In this document: piece after piece, positions 49,153 to 57,168 of the stretch
Position numbering within the stretch: the first letter of the stretch is position 1
How the letters are laid out: each line of letters begins with the position of its first letter
Assembly: GCF_008329565.1 (NCBI RefSeq)
Contig: NZ_NPKT01000026.1
Coordinates: forward strand, 1-60,398
DNA: 60,398 bases
Reading direction: 5' to 3'
DNA from: Mycolicibacterium sp. P1-5
GTDB lineage: Bacteria > Actinomycetota > Actinomycetes > Mycobacteriales > Mycobacteriaceae
Position numbers and translations under genes: made by a program
The notes under the pieces: generated by a model
Database searches by the model: none
What the model saw: the letters and a program-made list of their open reading frames with translations, nothing else
What the model was told of the DNA's origin: nothing

Positions 49153-50565
49153 TCACTCTCCTATCGCCGGCGGGCCGGCTGTCACCGCCGGCCGGGTCGC
49201 GGCCGGTCGGTCGGCCTGTGCTTTTTGAGCAGACCGTGGGTTCGTCGTCTGGTCACCTGGTTCCGGCGGATGCTCCCACCCTAGGAAGCTCGGGCCGGTG
49301 ACGCTGGCAATGGGTTGGATCTGATTGTTGAACACGACTTTGCCGTTGCCCAGTGCCAGCGCATGCCGGTCAGTGAGCATGCCGATGTCGCCGGGCAGCA
49401 CCCGCACCGGGTCGACGGGGTGTGCCACCGCAGTGCCCGGCGCCGGAATGGTGATGCCTTGCTGCCGGAAGGCTTCGGCGATGGGCGTCCCGGCCACGGC
49501 GGCAGTGATCGCGGCGGCCAGCTGCGGTGTCGGCGCGGTGACCGTCTCGCCGTTGGGCAGGTTGACGACTGTCGGCTGGTCAAGCGCCGGGGCCGGCTCC
49601 TCCCCTGCATTGTCTTCGCCGTGTTCCGGCTCGAGCGGGACCTCATCGAGTTGATCGTCCGGCAAGGGCTCGTCTAGTAGGTCAGGGCTGTCGCCGTTCG
49701 GTGGCCGCGGTTGGCTGAGGTTGTCGAACGCCGCCGGCATGGGCATGGGCCCGGACGGGAGACCACCGCCGGACCCGCCGCCCATGGCGGGAATGCCGGT
49801 CATCGGCGGGATCATCGGTGCGGCGGTCGGTTGGCCGGCGACCGGGGAGTCGCCCGGCGGCGCCACGAGGTCGTCGGTCAGCAGGGCGTCGGCGAATGGG
49901 TCCGGGCCTGCGTCGGGCGGCATGTCGCTGGGCTGTGACGGCGCCGACTCAGTCGCTTTCGGGGTGACCGGCTTCGGATCGGGTTCGGACGTGCTCTCCG
50001 GGGTGGCTCCCACATACAGCGATGCGAGCGCCGCAGCCAGTGCGGCCTTCGAGGTGACGTCGAGGCCCGTGGTTTCCACGACGGTCTTGATGTCGCGCAG
50101 CTTTTCGACCAGATAGCGCTGAAATGCGCGCGCTCCGGCCGGGGTGTCGAGATCGGTGCGGGTGGCGACGGCGGCCTCGACATCCTTCTGCAGCGCGTCG
50201 AGCGCATCGCGCCCCGCAGAGTGGGTGGCATGCGCATTGAGCACCGCGGTGATCACCTGAAGATCGAGCTGCGCACTCATCGAATTCTGGTGTACCAGCG
50301 ATGTTTCGGCCGAGCGAATGGCTTCCGCTGCGTGGCCCTCCCCCGCGGCCGGGGCCTGGTCGGCGGCCGGCGCGTCGAAGACTGGCCGATGCTGGGCGCG
50401 AATCTTGGCCACTACGTTGTCGATTGCGCTCGGCGTGACGACGTTGACCGGACTGGTGATCGTCGCGATGTCCGCATCCGACAGCCCCTTCAACCAGGCC
50501 CGGCTGTCGCCGGTGAGCGCGCCGACGCGCGCTATCGCGTCGAGCAGGTCTTGGTAGCTCGCCAC
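49153..50565 (-). CDS. proline-rich DUF4226-like protein, Rv0026-like
   Basis: A 470-residue protein. An N-terminal helical domain (about 1-190) includes ALQKDVEAAVATRTDLDTPA and YLVEKLRDIKTVV, resembling the short DUF4226 protein encoded upstream. A low-complexity middle rich in Pro, Asp and Gly (about 195-330) follows, then a C-terminal domain with NGETVTAPTPQLAAAI and VRVLPGDIGMLTDRHALALG. GTG 50565 is preceded by GAAAGGG. It probably acts at or outside the envelope with the NlpC/P60 enzyme, but its function is unknown. Confidence 0.82.
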   Translation of the reverse strand: MASYQDLLDAIARVGALTGDSRAWLKGLSDADIATITSPVNVVTPSAIDNVVAKIRAQHRPVFDAPAADQAPAAGEGHAAEAIRSAETSLVHQNSMSAQLDLQVITAVLNAHATHSAGRDALDALQKDVEAAVATRTDLDTPAGARAFQRYLVEKLRDIKTVVETTGLDVTSKAALAAALASLYVGATPESTSEPDPKPVTPKATESAPSQPSDMPPDAGPDPFADALLTDDLVAPPGDSPVAGQPTAAPMIPPMTGIPAMGGGSGGGLPSGPMPMPAAFDNLSQPRPPNGDSPDLLDEPLPDDQLDEVPLEPEHGEDNAGEEPAPALDQPTVVNLPNGETVTAPTPQLAAAITAAVAGTPIAEAFRQQGITIPAPGTAVAHPVDPVRVLPGDIGMLTDRHALALGNGKVVFNNQIQPIASVTGPSFLGWEHPPEPGDQTTNPRSAQKAQADRPAATRPAVTAGPPAIGE

Positions 50566-50623
50566 CGGTGCCCTTTCATGCCGGCGACTGTATCGAGGCA
50601 TTATCCGGGTGACAATTCACCCG

Positions 50624-50983
50624 TCAGGACGGTGGGGAAGACATCCGATACCGTTCCAGAAGATGCCGTAGCACAATGGCTTTCGCGTCGGATTCGTTGC
50701 GGGCGGCGATCAGGATATCGCTGATCTCGCGTTGTTTCGCGAGCAGGAACCGCGCGAACTCGCGCCCTTCAACGGGTGCGGTAACTACTTGCCGATCGAC
50801 GGCCGCTTCGATCTCAGCGTGGATGCCGTCGAGCTTGCGGATAGCCTCGGTCGCTGCGGCGTGGGCACTCGACACCGCCTCGGCCAGTTCGGCATCGGCC
50901 GCGGCGAGCTCGCGGTCGCGGGCGGCGAGCAGCGATCGAGCCGACGCGAGGGCGTCGGCCGACGCTCCGACGTGCTCTGCCAT
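50624..50983 (-). CDS. DUF4226 protein, Rv0025-like
   Basis: A 119-residue helical protein containing AAATEAIRKLDGIHAEIEAA and FARFLLAKQREISDILIAAR, the DUF4226 pattern that also occurs within the next gene. Length and place equal Rv0025. Such proteins are found beside NlpC/P60 hydrolases and are thought to be type VII secretion linked; the evidence is context only. The 103 bases before it carry a purine-rich stretch (51045-51075) with repeated GAGGA/GAC units. Confidence 0.8.
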   Translation of the reverse strand: MAEHVGASADALASARSLLAARDRELAAADAELAEAVSSAHAAATEAIRKLDGIHAEIEAAVDRQVVTAPVEGREFARFLLAKQREISDILIAARNESDAKAIVLRHLLERYRMSSPPS

Positions 50984-51086
50984 GGGTCGACGGTACTCAG
51001 CGAGATTTCGCCGAACAACTCACCCGTCGAGTCGAGCGATGCCGCCGAGGAACGAGACGGAGGAGGAGCGAGACATTGGTCTTGGT

Positions 51087-51875
51087 TCAGACCGGTCGAC
51101 GGATCGCGACGGCAGTCCCCATCCGGCTGATCTGGACGTTGGCGCCGGCGTACGGTGCCTCCACCACCATGCCGTTGCCGATCGCCATCTGGACATGCCC
51201 GGTGTGCGGAAACACCAGGTCGCCCGGGCGGACCTGCGAGCGCGACACCGGGACGCCGTCGTTGATCTGGTCGTAGGTGGTGCGATCCAGCCGAACCCCG
51301 GCCTGGGCGTAGGCCCATTTGACCAGGCCCGAGCAGTCGAAGCGATCCGGACCGGTTGCACCCCACACGTATGGGCAGCCCAGCCGCGACAGCGCGGCAC
51401 GCACAGCCAGCGCGGACCGCGAATTCGGCGCAGGCAGTCGGCGGTGACCCGTCCGATATCCCATCGCGCGCAGCAAGGCGAGCCGTCGACGGGCTCGGCG
51501 CCGGGCGGCGAGAACATGAGCATGTTGAGCACGCAACCGCCCTGCCTTGCGCCGCAACAACTCTCGCTGGGCGACCGGGCTGTCAGGAGTGGCTGCGCTA
51601 TCAGCTCGTGCGGCGTCGAGGACGGCACGGGTCTGCTGCCGGGCTTCGCGGTGATCGCGCTGGGCGCGGGCCAGAATCGCCGATACGTCGGCGTCCACGC
51701 GGCGGGCGCTGTCGAGTTCAGCACGGCGCAGGTCCGCCGCGCGATGGTAGGCCGCGGGCAAGCCGTCGGCTGATGTCCGTCGCACACCAGTTGCCGCGTC
51801 GAGCACCGCGACCGGCCGCTGACCGTCGAACAGCGCGTGGGCACGGCTCAGGATCTCCACCTCGCCGGCGGTCAC
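51087..51875 (-). CDS. NlpC/P60 family peptidoglycan hydrolase, Rv0024-like
   Basis: A 262-residue protein. Residues about 1-140 form a helical, Arg-rich N-domain without a classical signal peptide. The C-terminal NlpC/P60 domain has the catalytic Cys in DRFDCSGLVKWAY and the catalytic His in HTGHVQMAIG, so it should cleave peptide stems of peptidoglycan. Without a Sec signal it may leave by a type VII route, which fits the DUF4226 and EspC-like neighbours. GTG 51875 overlaps the regulator stop by 4 bases. Confidence 0.88.
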   Translation of the reverse strand: MTAGEVEILSRAHALFDGQRPVAVLDAATGVRRTSADGLPAAYHRAADLRRAELDSARRVDADVSAILARAQRDHREARQQTRAVLDAARADSAATPDSPVAQRELLRRKAGRLRAQHAHVLAARRRARRRLALLRAMGYRTGHRRLPAPNSRSALAVRAALSRLGCPYVWGATGPDRFDCSGLVKWAYAQAGVRLDRTTYDQINDGVPVSRSQVRPGDLVFPHTGHVQMAIGNGMVVEAPYAGANVQISRMGTAVAIRRPV

Positions 51876-52618
51876 AGCTGCCGCTCCTCCTCGACGAAAG
51901 CCTTCACCCGCGGCAGTACCCCCGCCGGGATCGCACCGCGGTTGCGGATGTCCCACAGCTGCTCGACGTCGACCCCTAGCAGCGTCGCGATGACGGGTTC
52001 GGGGAGGTCTGAGCGAGTGCACGCCCGGTCGAAGCGGGCGCTGAGGCTGCCCGGCATCCGGGCGAGCAATCCGGTGCGGATCTCCTCCAGCGACTTGAGG
52101 TGGGTCATCAAACGGTCTACCGATTCGGCGCCGGCGTTGACGGCGACGCGCCACGAGTTGGCGGCCAGCAGCTCAGCCTTCACGCATTGGTCGATCACAG
52201 ACTGAATATACGTTTCATATTCGTTTGACGTCTCCGCCGGCAGCCGAGTTATCAACGAGTTGAGCGATTCCAGGTGCGCTTCGGCGTGCGCTTCGAGCAC
52301 ATCGGCGTCGCTGTGCCGACTGACGACGATGCCTGTGGTGATCCGGGCCGGCGCGGGCACAGCCGGCGAATCGGTCAGATACTGGGCGATTTCCGCGGCC
52401 GGATCGTCGGCCACAAGCAGGCGCGCATACGTGCCGGGTGGCAGGCCCAGGCCGTTTTCAACCTTCTGAACTGTGCCTTTGTGGGGCTTGCGGGCGCCTC
52501 GCTCCAAAAAGCTCAGGCCCATGATGCTGACCCCGGTTGCCGCTGCCAGCTCGGCCAGCGACCAGTCTCGGGCCTCGCGCAAGTTTCGGATGGCCGCGCC
52601 CGCCGCCTCTCGGCTCAC
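51872..52618 (-). CDS. HTH-type transcriptional regulator, Rv0023-like
   Basis: A 248-residue regulator with an N-terminal XRE-type helix-turn-helix at about 8-62 (AIRNLREARDWSLAELAAAT, then SIMGLSFLERG). The middle forms a helical domain, and near the C-terminus PEPVIATLLGVDVEQLWDIR resembles a second DNA-binding-like helix pair. It matches Rv0023 in size and setting. It diverges from whiB5, with a 129-base gap containing an inverted repeat 7 bases before its start, a likely autoregulatory site. Confidence 0.87.
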   Translation of the reverse strand: MSREAAGAAIRNLREARDWSLAELAAATGVSIMGLSFLERGARKPHKGTVQKVENGLGLPPGTYARLLVADDPAAEIAQYLTDSPAVPAPARITTGIVVSRHSDADVLEAHAEAHLESLNSLITRLPAETSNEYETYIQSVIDQCVKAELLAANSWRVAVNAGAESVDRLMTHLKSLEEIRTGLLARMPGSLSARFDRACTRSDLPEPVIATLLGVDVEQLWDIRNRGAIPAGVLPRVKAFVEEERQL

Positions 52619-52624
52619 GGTGGG

Positions 52625-52644
52625 GCTCCAGCCATATATGGAGC
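52625..52644. promoter_or_regulatory. inverted repeat between HTH regulator and whiB5
   Basis: GCTCCAGCCATATATGGAGC has perfect outer arms GCTCCA and TGGAGC and a nested CCATATATGG. It lies 6 bases upstream of the ATG of the HTH regulator and about 100 bases from whiB5. It is a good candidate operator for the XRE-type regulator; whether it also affects whiB5 cannot be told. Confidence 0.6.
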
Positions 52645-52747
52645 GTACACAGGGCTATCGTTTTATACGTTTTTGTCTATGTTCCTCTTGCCAAGACCGC
52701 TCGGCACATATACGCTTCCGTCATTGAATCCGGCCAAGGAGGCTCCG

Positions 52748-53158
52748 ATGAACATTCGCCCATGCTCGGTCGACCCCGATCTGTGGTTCGGCTACGCCGA
52801 CGACGATGGCAGCGATGGTGCTGCCAAGGCACGCGTCTATGAGCAGTCGGCCACCCGCGCGCGGACGATATGCCTACGCCGGTGCCCGCTGGCCCAACAG
52901 CGCGCGTGCGCTCGCAGCGCCGTCGAAGGCGGCGAGGAGTACGGGGTGTGGGCCGGCATCAAACTGCCGGGCGGCCAATACCGCAAGCGCCATCAGCTGG
53001 CCCATGCGCATGACGTCCTGCAGCGCATCGCCGACGGTCAGCTCAATCCGCGTGAACTACCCGAGAGTGCCGAGTTGCTGGCCCGCAGCGAGGAGCTGCC
53101 GGCCCAGGTGGCGACCGTCGTGCATTTACCGTTGGGCCGGCCGCGCACCGCGGCTTGA
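52748..53158 (+). CDS. whiB5: WhiB family iron-sulfur regulator, WhiB5-like
   Basis: A 136-residue Wbl protein. Four cysteines form the cluster site: Cys6 (RPCSVD) and three in CLRRCPLAQQRAC, spaced C-x3-C-x5-C, where most WhiB proteins have C-x2-C-x5-C; this is the spacing I associate with WhiB5. The YGVWAGIKLPGG turn follows, then a basic stretch (RKRHQ). AAGGAGG at 52736-52742 fixes ATG 52748. The divergent HTH gene and the five genes beyond match the whiB5-Rv0028 arrangement, which strengthens the name. Confidence 0.9.
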   Translation: MNIRPCSVDPDLWFGYADDDGSDGAAKARVYEQSATRARTICLRRCPLAQQRACARSAVEGGEEYGVWAGIKLPGGQYRKRHQLAHAHDVLQRIADGQLNPRELPESAELLARSEELPAQVATVVHLPLGRPRTAA

Positions 53159-53166
53159 ACTAGGCC

Positions 53167-54306
53167 CTAGCTCGATGTTGTTGCAGCAGCGCGCTTTTGC
53201 ATGTTCTCGTCGACTTCACGCTGCCAGATGTCGTAAGCGTGGGTGGTGTCGACCTCGAGCTCGAACCGGTCGGTCATGTCCGAGGTGACATCGGCGGCGT
53301 CGACGTAGAACTGTTCGTACCACCGCCGGTACTGGTAGAGCGCCCCGTCCTCCTCGCACAGCAGCGGATTCTCGATCCGCGTCTTGTGCTTCCAGATCTC
53401 GACGTCCTGCAGGAAGCCGACCTCGTAGATCTTCGAATACGACTGGGCGAGCTTGGCCGCCTTCTCGTCCGACATCCCCGGCATGTTCTGCACCGAGACT
53501 CCGAACTGCAGCATGAACGAATTCTGGTCGATGGGGTAGTGGCAGTTGATCAGCACCGACTCGACGGTGAAGTCGGGTCCGAGGTCGTTGTGCAACCAGT
53601 TGATCATGTACGACGGCCCGAAGTAGGTCGCCTCCGAGCGCAGCTTGGTGCCCTCCCACAGCCGCTCCGGATTCTCGGTGAAATCCTGGCGACCCTTGGA
53701 CTCCATGTACTGGCTGGCGGTGTGGCCTTCAAAGACGTTCTTGAAGAATGTCGGGTAGGCGTAGTGGATGTAGAAGAAGTGCGCCATGTCGACGTTGTTG
53801 TCGACGATCTCCCGGCAGTGCGCCCCCTCGATGACCATGGAGTTCCACGCCCACTTCGACCACTGGCCCTCGTCGTAGCCGTCGATCGTCGGCGGGGTGA
53901 GTTCCGCCGGTGGCGTCGAGCCCTCCGGGTCATGCCACATCAGCAGCTGACCGTTGACTTCGATGGTCTGGTATTTGCGCGTCCGGGCGAGCTTGGGAAC
54001 CCTTCGGGCATAGGGGATTTCGACGCAACGTCCGGTCGCGCCGTTCCAGCGCCAGTCGTGGAACGCACACGCCAGGTTGTCGCCCTTGACTGTGCCCATG
54101 GCCAAGTCGGCACCCAGGTGTCGGCAGTAGCCGTCGAGCACGTGGACTTCGCCGTGCGAGTCGGCGTACACCACGAGCTTTCCGCCGAAGGCGTTGATGC
54201 CGTGCGGCTTACCGTCGCGGAAATCCTCTGCAAGGCCCAGGCAGTGCCAACCGCGCGCGTAACGCGTCATCGGCGTGCCGGGGTCGATCTCCCGGATCTG
54301 GTTCAT
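53167..54306 (-). CDS. Rieske oxygenase, KshA-like (3-ketosteroid 9-alpha-hydroxylase oxygenase)
   Basis: A 379-residue ring-hydroxylating oxygenase. The Rieske site is C-R-H (GYCRHLGAD) and CAFHDW, and the non-heme iron ligands lie in VDNNVDMAHFFYIHY. The whole sequence follows the mycobacterial KshA pattern (RYARGWHCLG, FGPSYMINWLHN, FLQDVEIWKHKTR, RRWYEQFYVD). KshA with reductase KshB opens the steroid ring system. No kshB is adjacent, so it needs a reductase from elsewhere and is probably a KshA paralogue. It diverges from a TetR gene over a perfect palindrome. Confidence 0.9.
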   Translation of the reverse strand: MNQIREIDPGTPMTRYARGWHCLGLAEDFRDGKPHGINAFGGKLVVYADSHGEVHVLDGYCRHLGADLAMGTVKGDNLACAFHDWRWNGATGRCVEIPYARRVPKLARTRKYQTIEVNGQLLMWHDPEGSTPPAELTPPTIDGYDEGQWSKWAWNSMVIEGAHCREIVDNNVDMAHFFYIHYAYPTFFKNVFEGHTASQYMESKGRQDFTENPERLWEGTKLRSEATYFGPSYMINWLHNDLGPDFTVESVLINCHYPIDQNSFMLQFGVSVQNMPGMSDEKAAKLAQSYSKIYEVGFLQDVEIWKHKTRIENPLLCEEDGALYQYRRWYEQFYVDAADVTSDMTDRFELEVDTTHAYDIWQREVDENMQKRAAATTSS

Positions 54307-54313
54307 CCGTCAA

Positions 54314-54333
54314 TTTAAGCACGTGTGCTTAAA
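54314..54333. promoter_or_regulatory. palindromic operator between KshA-like and TetR genes
   Basis: TTTAAGCACGTGTGCTTAAA has perfect 9-base arms around a GT centre. It lies 7 bases upstream of the KshA-like start and 30 bases before the TetR start, in DNA much richer in A/T than its surroundings. It is the probable operator of the TetR protein at 54364. It does not resemble the KstR consensus I know. Confidence 0.78.
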
Positions 54334-54363
54334 ACTACCTAGCACTGTTTTAGACTGCTGGAC

Positions 54364-55002
54364 GTGGACCGCGGCGCCCGATCTCGGGAAGTACTGCTCG
54401 ACGCCGCCGAACGGCTGATCGCCGAGCACGGCTTTGAGGTACCCCTGCGCGAAATCGCTGTCGCCGCCGGCCAGCGCAACAACTCAGCGGTCAACTATTA
54501 TTTTCGCAGCAGGCAGGACCTCATCGACGCGGTGGTGGCCAGGCGGCTGACTCCGATGGAAGTCGAGCGGCAGGTCCTGCTGGACCGCATGTCCGACGAA
54601 CAGATGACCGACGCGCACGCCGTGCTGCGGATCCTGGTCGGGCCTTTTTTCCACAGTGAAGGCACCCACTACGCCCGGTTCCTGGAGGTGGTGCGGATCC
54701 GGCTGAACCGGGAACCGCAGAGCCCCGCCGAGTCGGCGTGGCCGCGAATTCTGGACGCGCTGGCCCGACTGGTTCCGCTGAAGGACCGCAGCGCCAGGGA
54801 GAACCGGGTCGGTTCTGTCGCTACCGCGATGTTCGCCCTCCTGGCGGACCACGAGCGGCGGGTCGAGGCCGGCGACGCTCCTCGGGGGCAGGAGCGAAGC
54901 GACTCGGGGGATGGTGCCGACGCGGACAGCGTCGATGAGATCGTGACCATGCTCGCCGCGATGCTGATTGCCACCCCCGTTGCAGCTCCGGTGACGCGCT
55001 GA
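54364..55002 (+). CDS. TetR family regulator, probable controller of the KshA-like gene
   Basis: A 212-residue regulator with the helix-turn-helix at about 10-55 (REVLLDAAERLIAEHGFEVP, then AAGQRNNSAVNYYFRSRQDL), related to the regulator at 21270 (both have a NNxAxxY recognition helix). The start is GTG 54364. Residues about 170-190 (DAPRGQERSDSGDGADAD) are coded by a G-rich repeat with GAGCGAAGCGA, a low-complexity insert. It is divergent from the KshA-like gene and probably represses it until a steroid-like ligand binds. Confidence 0.86.
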   Translation: MDRGARSREVLLDAAERLIAEHGFEVPLREIAVAAGQRNNSAVNYYFRSRQDLIDAVVARRLTPMEVERQVLLDRMSDEQMTDAHAVLRILVGPFFHSEGTHYARFLEVVRIRLNREPQSPAESAWPRILDALARLVPLKDRSARENRVGSVATAMFALLADHERRVEAGDAPRGQERSDSGDGADADSVDEIVTMLAAMLIATPVAAPVTR

Positions 55003-55044
55003 CTGCCGCAATTCCCGCGTCGGGGCGGGTATGCAGATAAAAAT

Positions 55045-55332
55045 GTGTTCGTGACGATTGTCGGCGTGATGGCCCTGGTCGGGTTGATCGTGCTGGTGGT
55101 CGCGATCTTCACCGACAGCACCTACGCGGCGATCGTGGTGGTGGTGCTAGCCGTAGTCGGCATTGTGTTGTTGTTGCGGGACTGGCGGGCGGACCACAAG
55201 CAGGCCTCCGCCGGTGAGTCGGCGGACACGCCCCAGGACGAGCCGGTCGATCCGGTAATGCTTCCGGAGATGTTCGCGCCCGACATCTCCAGCGACGGCC
55301 GCGGCCCGTCGTCCGACGCGCGCGCAGACTAA
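55045..55332 (+). CDS. small membrane protein of unknown function
   Basis: A 95-residue protein from GTG 55045 with two adjacent membrane segments (VTIVGVMALVGLIVLVVAIF and YAAIVVVVLAVVGIVLLLRD) joined by a short TDSTY loop, then a hydrophilic, acidic C-terminal tail. It has no recognised domain. It lies 42 bases after the TetR gene and 56 before the EVE gene on the same strand. It may simply be a house-keeping membrane peptide of mycobacteria. Confidence 0.72.
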   Translation: MFVTIVGVMALVGLIVLVVAIFTDSTYAAIVVVVLAVVGIVLLLRDWRADHKQASAGESADTPQDEPVDPVMLPEMFAPDISSDGRGPSSDARAD

Positions 55333-55388
55333 GCGGGGGGAGTGGCGACCGCCCCGAACCTGTCGGACCCCCGACGTAGCGTCAGTCC

Positions 55389-55805
55389 ATGACGTACTGG
55401 ATCAACACTGTGAGCGCCGACCACGTCCAGCGTGGCGTCGCCGGCGGTTTCACTCAGGCCAACCATGGCAAGCCGCACATGCTGCGCAAGATGGCCCGTG
55501 GTGACTGGATCATCTTCTACTCGCCGAAAACCGCTTTCGAGCACGGGGAACCGCTGCAGGCGTTCACCGCGATCGGGCGGGTCACCGACGACGAGCCCTT
55601 TCAGGAACAGCCGACCGGTCCGTGGCGCCGCAGGATGGAGTTCCTGCCCTGCACCGCGACACCCATCCGGCCCCTGCTGGATCAGCTGGACTTCATCGTC
55701 GATCCGCAGCGCTGGGGTTATAAGTTCCGGTTCGGGGTGTTCCGTATCGACGAGCCGGACTTCCTGCTCATCCGTGCGGCGATGACGCAGGCGCTCGCAG
55801 CCTGA
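55389..55805 (+). CDS. EVE domain-containing protein (UPF0310)
   Basis: A 138-residue single EVE domain starting MTYWINTVSADHVQRGVAGG. Landmarks are GDWIIFYSPKTAFEHGEPLQ and the C-terminal FRFGVFRIDEPDFLLIRAAM. EVE domains are related to PUA and YTH folds and bind modified bases in RNA or DNA. Stand-alone members are widely conserved in bacteria without a defined role. It starts about 20 bases upstream of no other feature and is followed by the pirin gene after 18 bases. Confidence 0.88.
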   Translation: MTYWINTVSADHVQRGVAGGFTQANHGKPHMLRKMARGDWIIFYSPKTAFEHGEPLQAFTAIGRVTDDEPFQEQPTGPWRRRMEFLPCTATPIRPLLDQLDFIVDPQRWGYKFRFGVFRIDEPDFLLIRAAMTQALAA

Positions 55806-55823
55806 AGCACGGGTACGCTCGGT

Positions 55824-56792
55824 GTGGTGAGCAACCTCGAAACCGCTCCACGTGAAGTTGCCTGCGGCGCAACGCGGTTCGACGGTGTCGAAGTCCTCGA
55901 ACCACGTGAAGTGCCCTTGGGTGGGCCCCGCGCGCTTCCGGTGCGGCGAACCTTGCCCCAACGCGAGCGCTCCCTGGTCGGCGCCTGGTGTTTTGCCGAT
56001 CATTACGGCCCGCAGGATGTGCAAGGGACCGAGGGCATGGACGTGCCGCCCCATCCGCATACCGGGCTGCAGACCGTCAGCTGGTTGTTCCGCGGCGAGA
56101 TCGAGCACCGCGACAGCGCCGGCGTGCACCAGACCGTTCGCCCGGGCGAGCTGAATTTGATGACCGCCGGAGCGGGAATCTGCCACTCGGAGGTGTCGAC
56201 GCCGTCGAGCACGATCCTTCACGGCGTACAGCTGTGGGTGGCATTGCCTGACTCGGATCGCGACGCCGCCCGCGATTTCGAACACTATGCCCCGGAACCG
56301 TTTTCACGCGGCGACGCCACTCTTCGGGTATTCCTCGGCGAGCTGGCGGGCGAGCGCTCACCGGTGCACACCTTCACGCCGCTGCTCGGCGCCCAGATCG
56401 ACCTCGCCGCCGGCTGCACTCTGGAACTCGGCGTCGATCCCGCCTTCGAGCATGGCGTCCTCCTGGACCTGGGCCGGGTCGACGTGGACGGCCGGGCGCT
56501 GGAGTCGGGGCAGCTGGCCTACGTGGGGACCGGGTCGAGGAGCCTGCGGTTGCACAACGCGGCCGGACTGGCTGCCCGAGTGCTGCTGCTCGGCGGGACA
56601 CCGTTCCCCGACGAACTATTGATGTGGTGGAACTTCGTCGGGCGTAGCCACGAGGAGATCGTCGAGTACCGCCGGCAGTGGCAGGACGGCGATGACCGCT
56701 TCGGAGCGGTCAGTGGGTACACGGGTTCCGTCACGCACTTACCCGCGCCTCCGCTGCCGGCCACCCGGCTGCGGCCCCGCCGCCGACGATAG
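55824..56792 (+). CDS. pirin family protein
   Basis: A 322-residue bicupin. The metal site in the N-terminal cupin is HPHTGLQTVSWLF plus the later GAGICHSEVS (His and Glu), as in pirins that act as quercetinase-like dioxygenases or redox regulators. The C-terminal cupin has AYVGTGSRSL and LLGGTPF. The length is typical of actinobacterial members (about 320). Two start codons are adjacent (GTG 55824 and GTG 55827). The GNAT gene follows after 8 bases. Confidence 0.88.
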   Translation: MVSNLETAPREVACGATRFDGVEVLEPREVPLGGPRALPVRRTLPQRERSLVGAWCFADHYGPQDVQGTEGMDVPPHPHTGLQTVSWLFRGEIEHRDSAGVHQTVRPGELNLMTAGAGICHSEVSTPSSTILHGVQLWVALPDSDRDAARDFEHYAPEPFSRGDATLRVFLGELAGERSPVHTFTPLLGAQIDLAAGCTLELGVDPAFEHGVLLDLGRVDVDGRALESGQLAYVGTGSRSLRLHNAAGLAARVLLLGGTPFPDELLMWWNFVGRSHEEIVEYRRQWQDGDDRFGAVSGYTGSVTHLPAPPLPATRLRPRRRR

Positions 56793-56800
56793 GAGTTCGC

Positions 56801-57142
56801 ATGACCACCGACAAGACGGGTGCCGAGACCACGGTCACTGCCGGTACAGATCAATTCACCATTTCCGTCGACGGCCGCCAGGTCGGCCTCGCCGACTTCG
56901 TCGACCACGACGGCCAGCGCATCTTTCACCACACCGAGGTCGATGGTGAGTACGAAGGGCGCGGGTTGGCCAGCATCATGGTCGGTGAAGCCTTGGCGGC
57001 CACCCGTGACGCCGGACTGCGCATCGTGCCGGTGTGCGCGATGGTGGCCAAGTATGTCCAGCGTCATCACGACTTCGACGACGTGCTGGACCCGCCGACT
57101 GCGGACACCGATCGCTACCTCCAGCAGGTGCTGAGCAGCTGA
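56801..57142 (+). CDS. GNAT-fold N-acetyltransferase domain protein (YjdJ-like)
   Basis: A 113-residue short acetyltransferase of the DUF4442/Gcn5-related N-acetyl (NATD1-like) type. HHTEVDGEYEGRGLASIMVG carries the acetyl-CoA pyrophosphate loop (EGRGLAS), and VPVCAMVAKYVQRHHDFDDV is the usual end of this small family. The substrate is unknown. It is likely co-transcribed with the pirin gene (8-base gap, AGGAG before the ATG) and precedes the thioesterase gene by 26 bases. Confidence 0.85.
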   Translation: MTTDKTGAETTVTAGTDQFTISVDGRQVGLADFVDHDGQRIFHHTEVDGEYEGRGLASIMVGEALAATRDAGLRIVPVCAMVAKYVQRHHDFDDVLDPPTADTDRYLQQVLSS

Positions 57143-57168
57143 CCTCGCCGCCGCTATCGTGTGAGCTC

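Noticed and set aside
54334..54363. Possible KstR-type operator (TAGCACTGTTTTAG) next to the KshA-like gene
   Set aside because: Spacing of the half-sites is one base short of the consensus TnnAACnnGTTnnA and the arms do not match.
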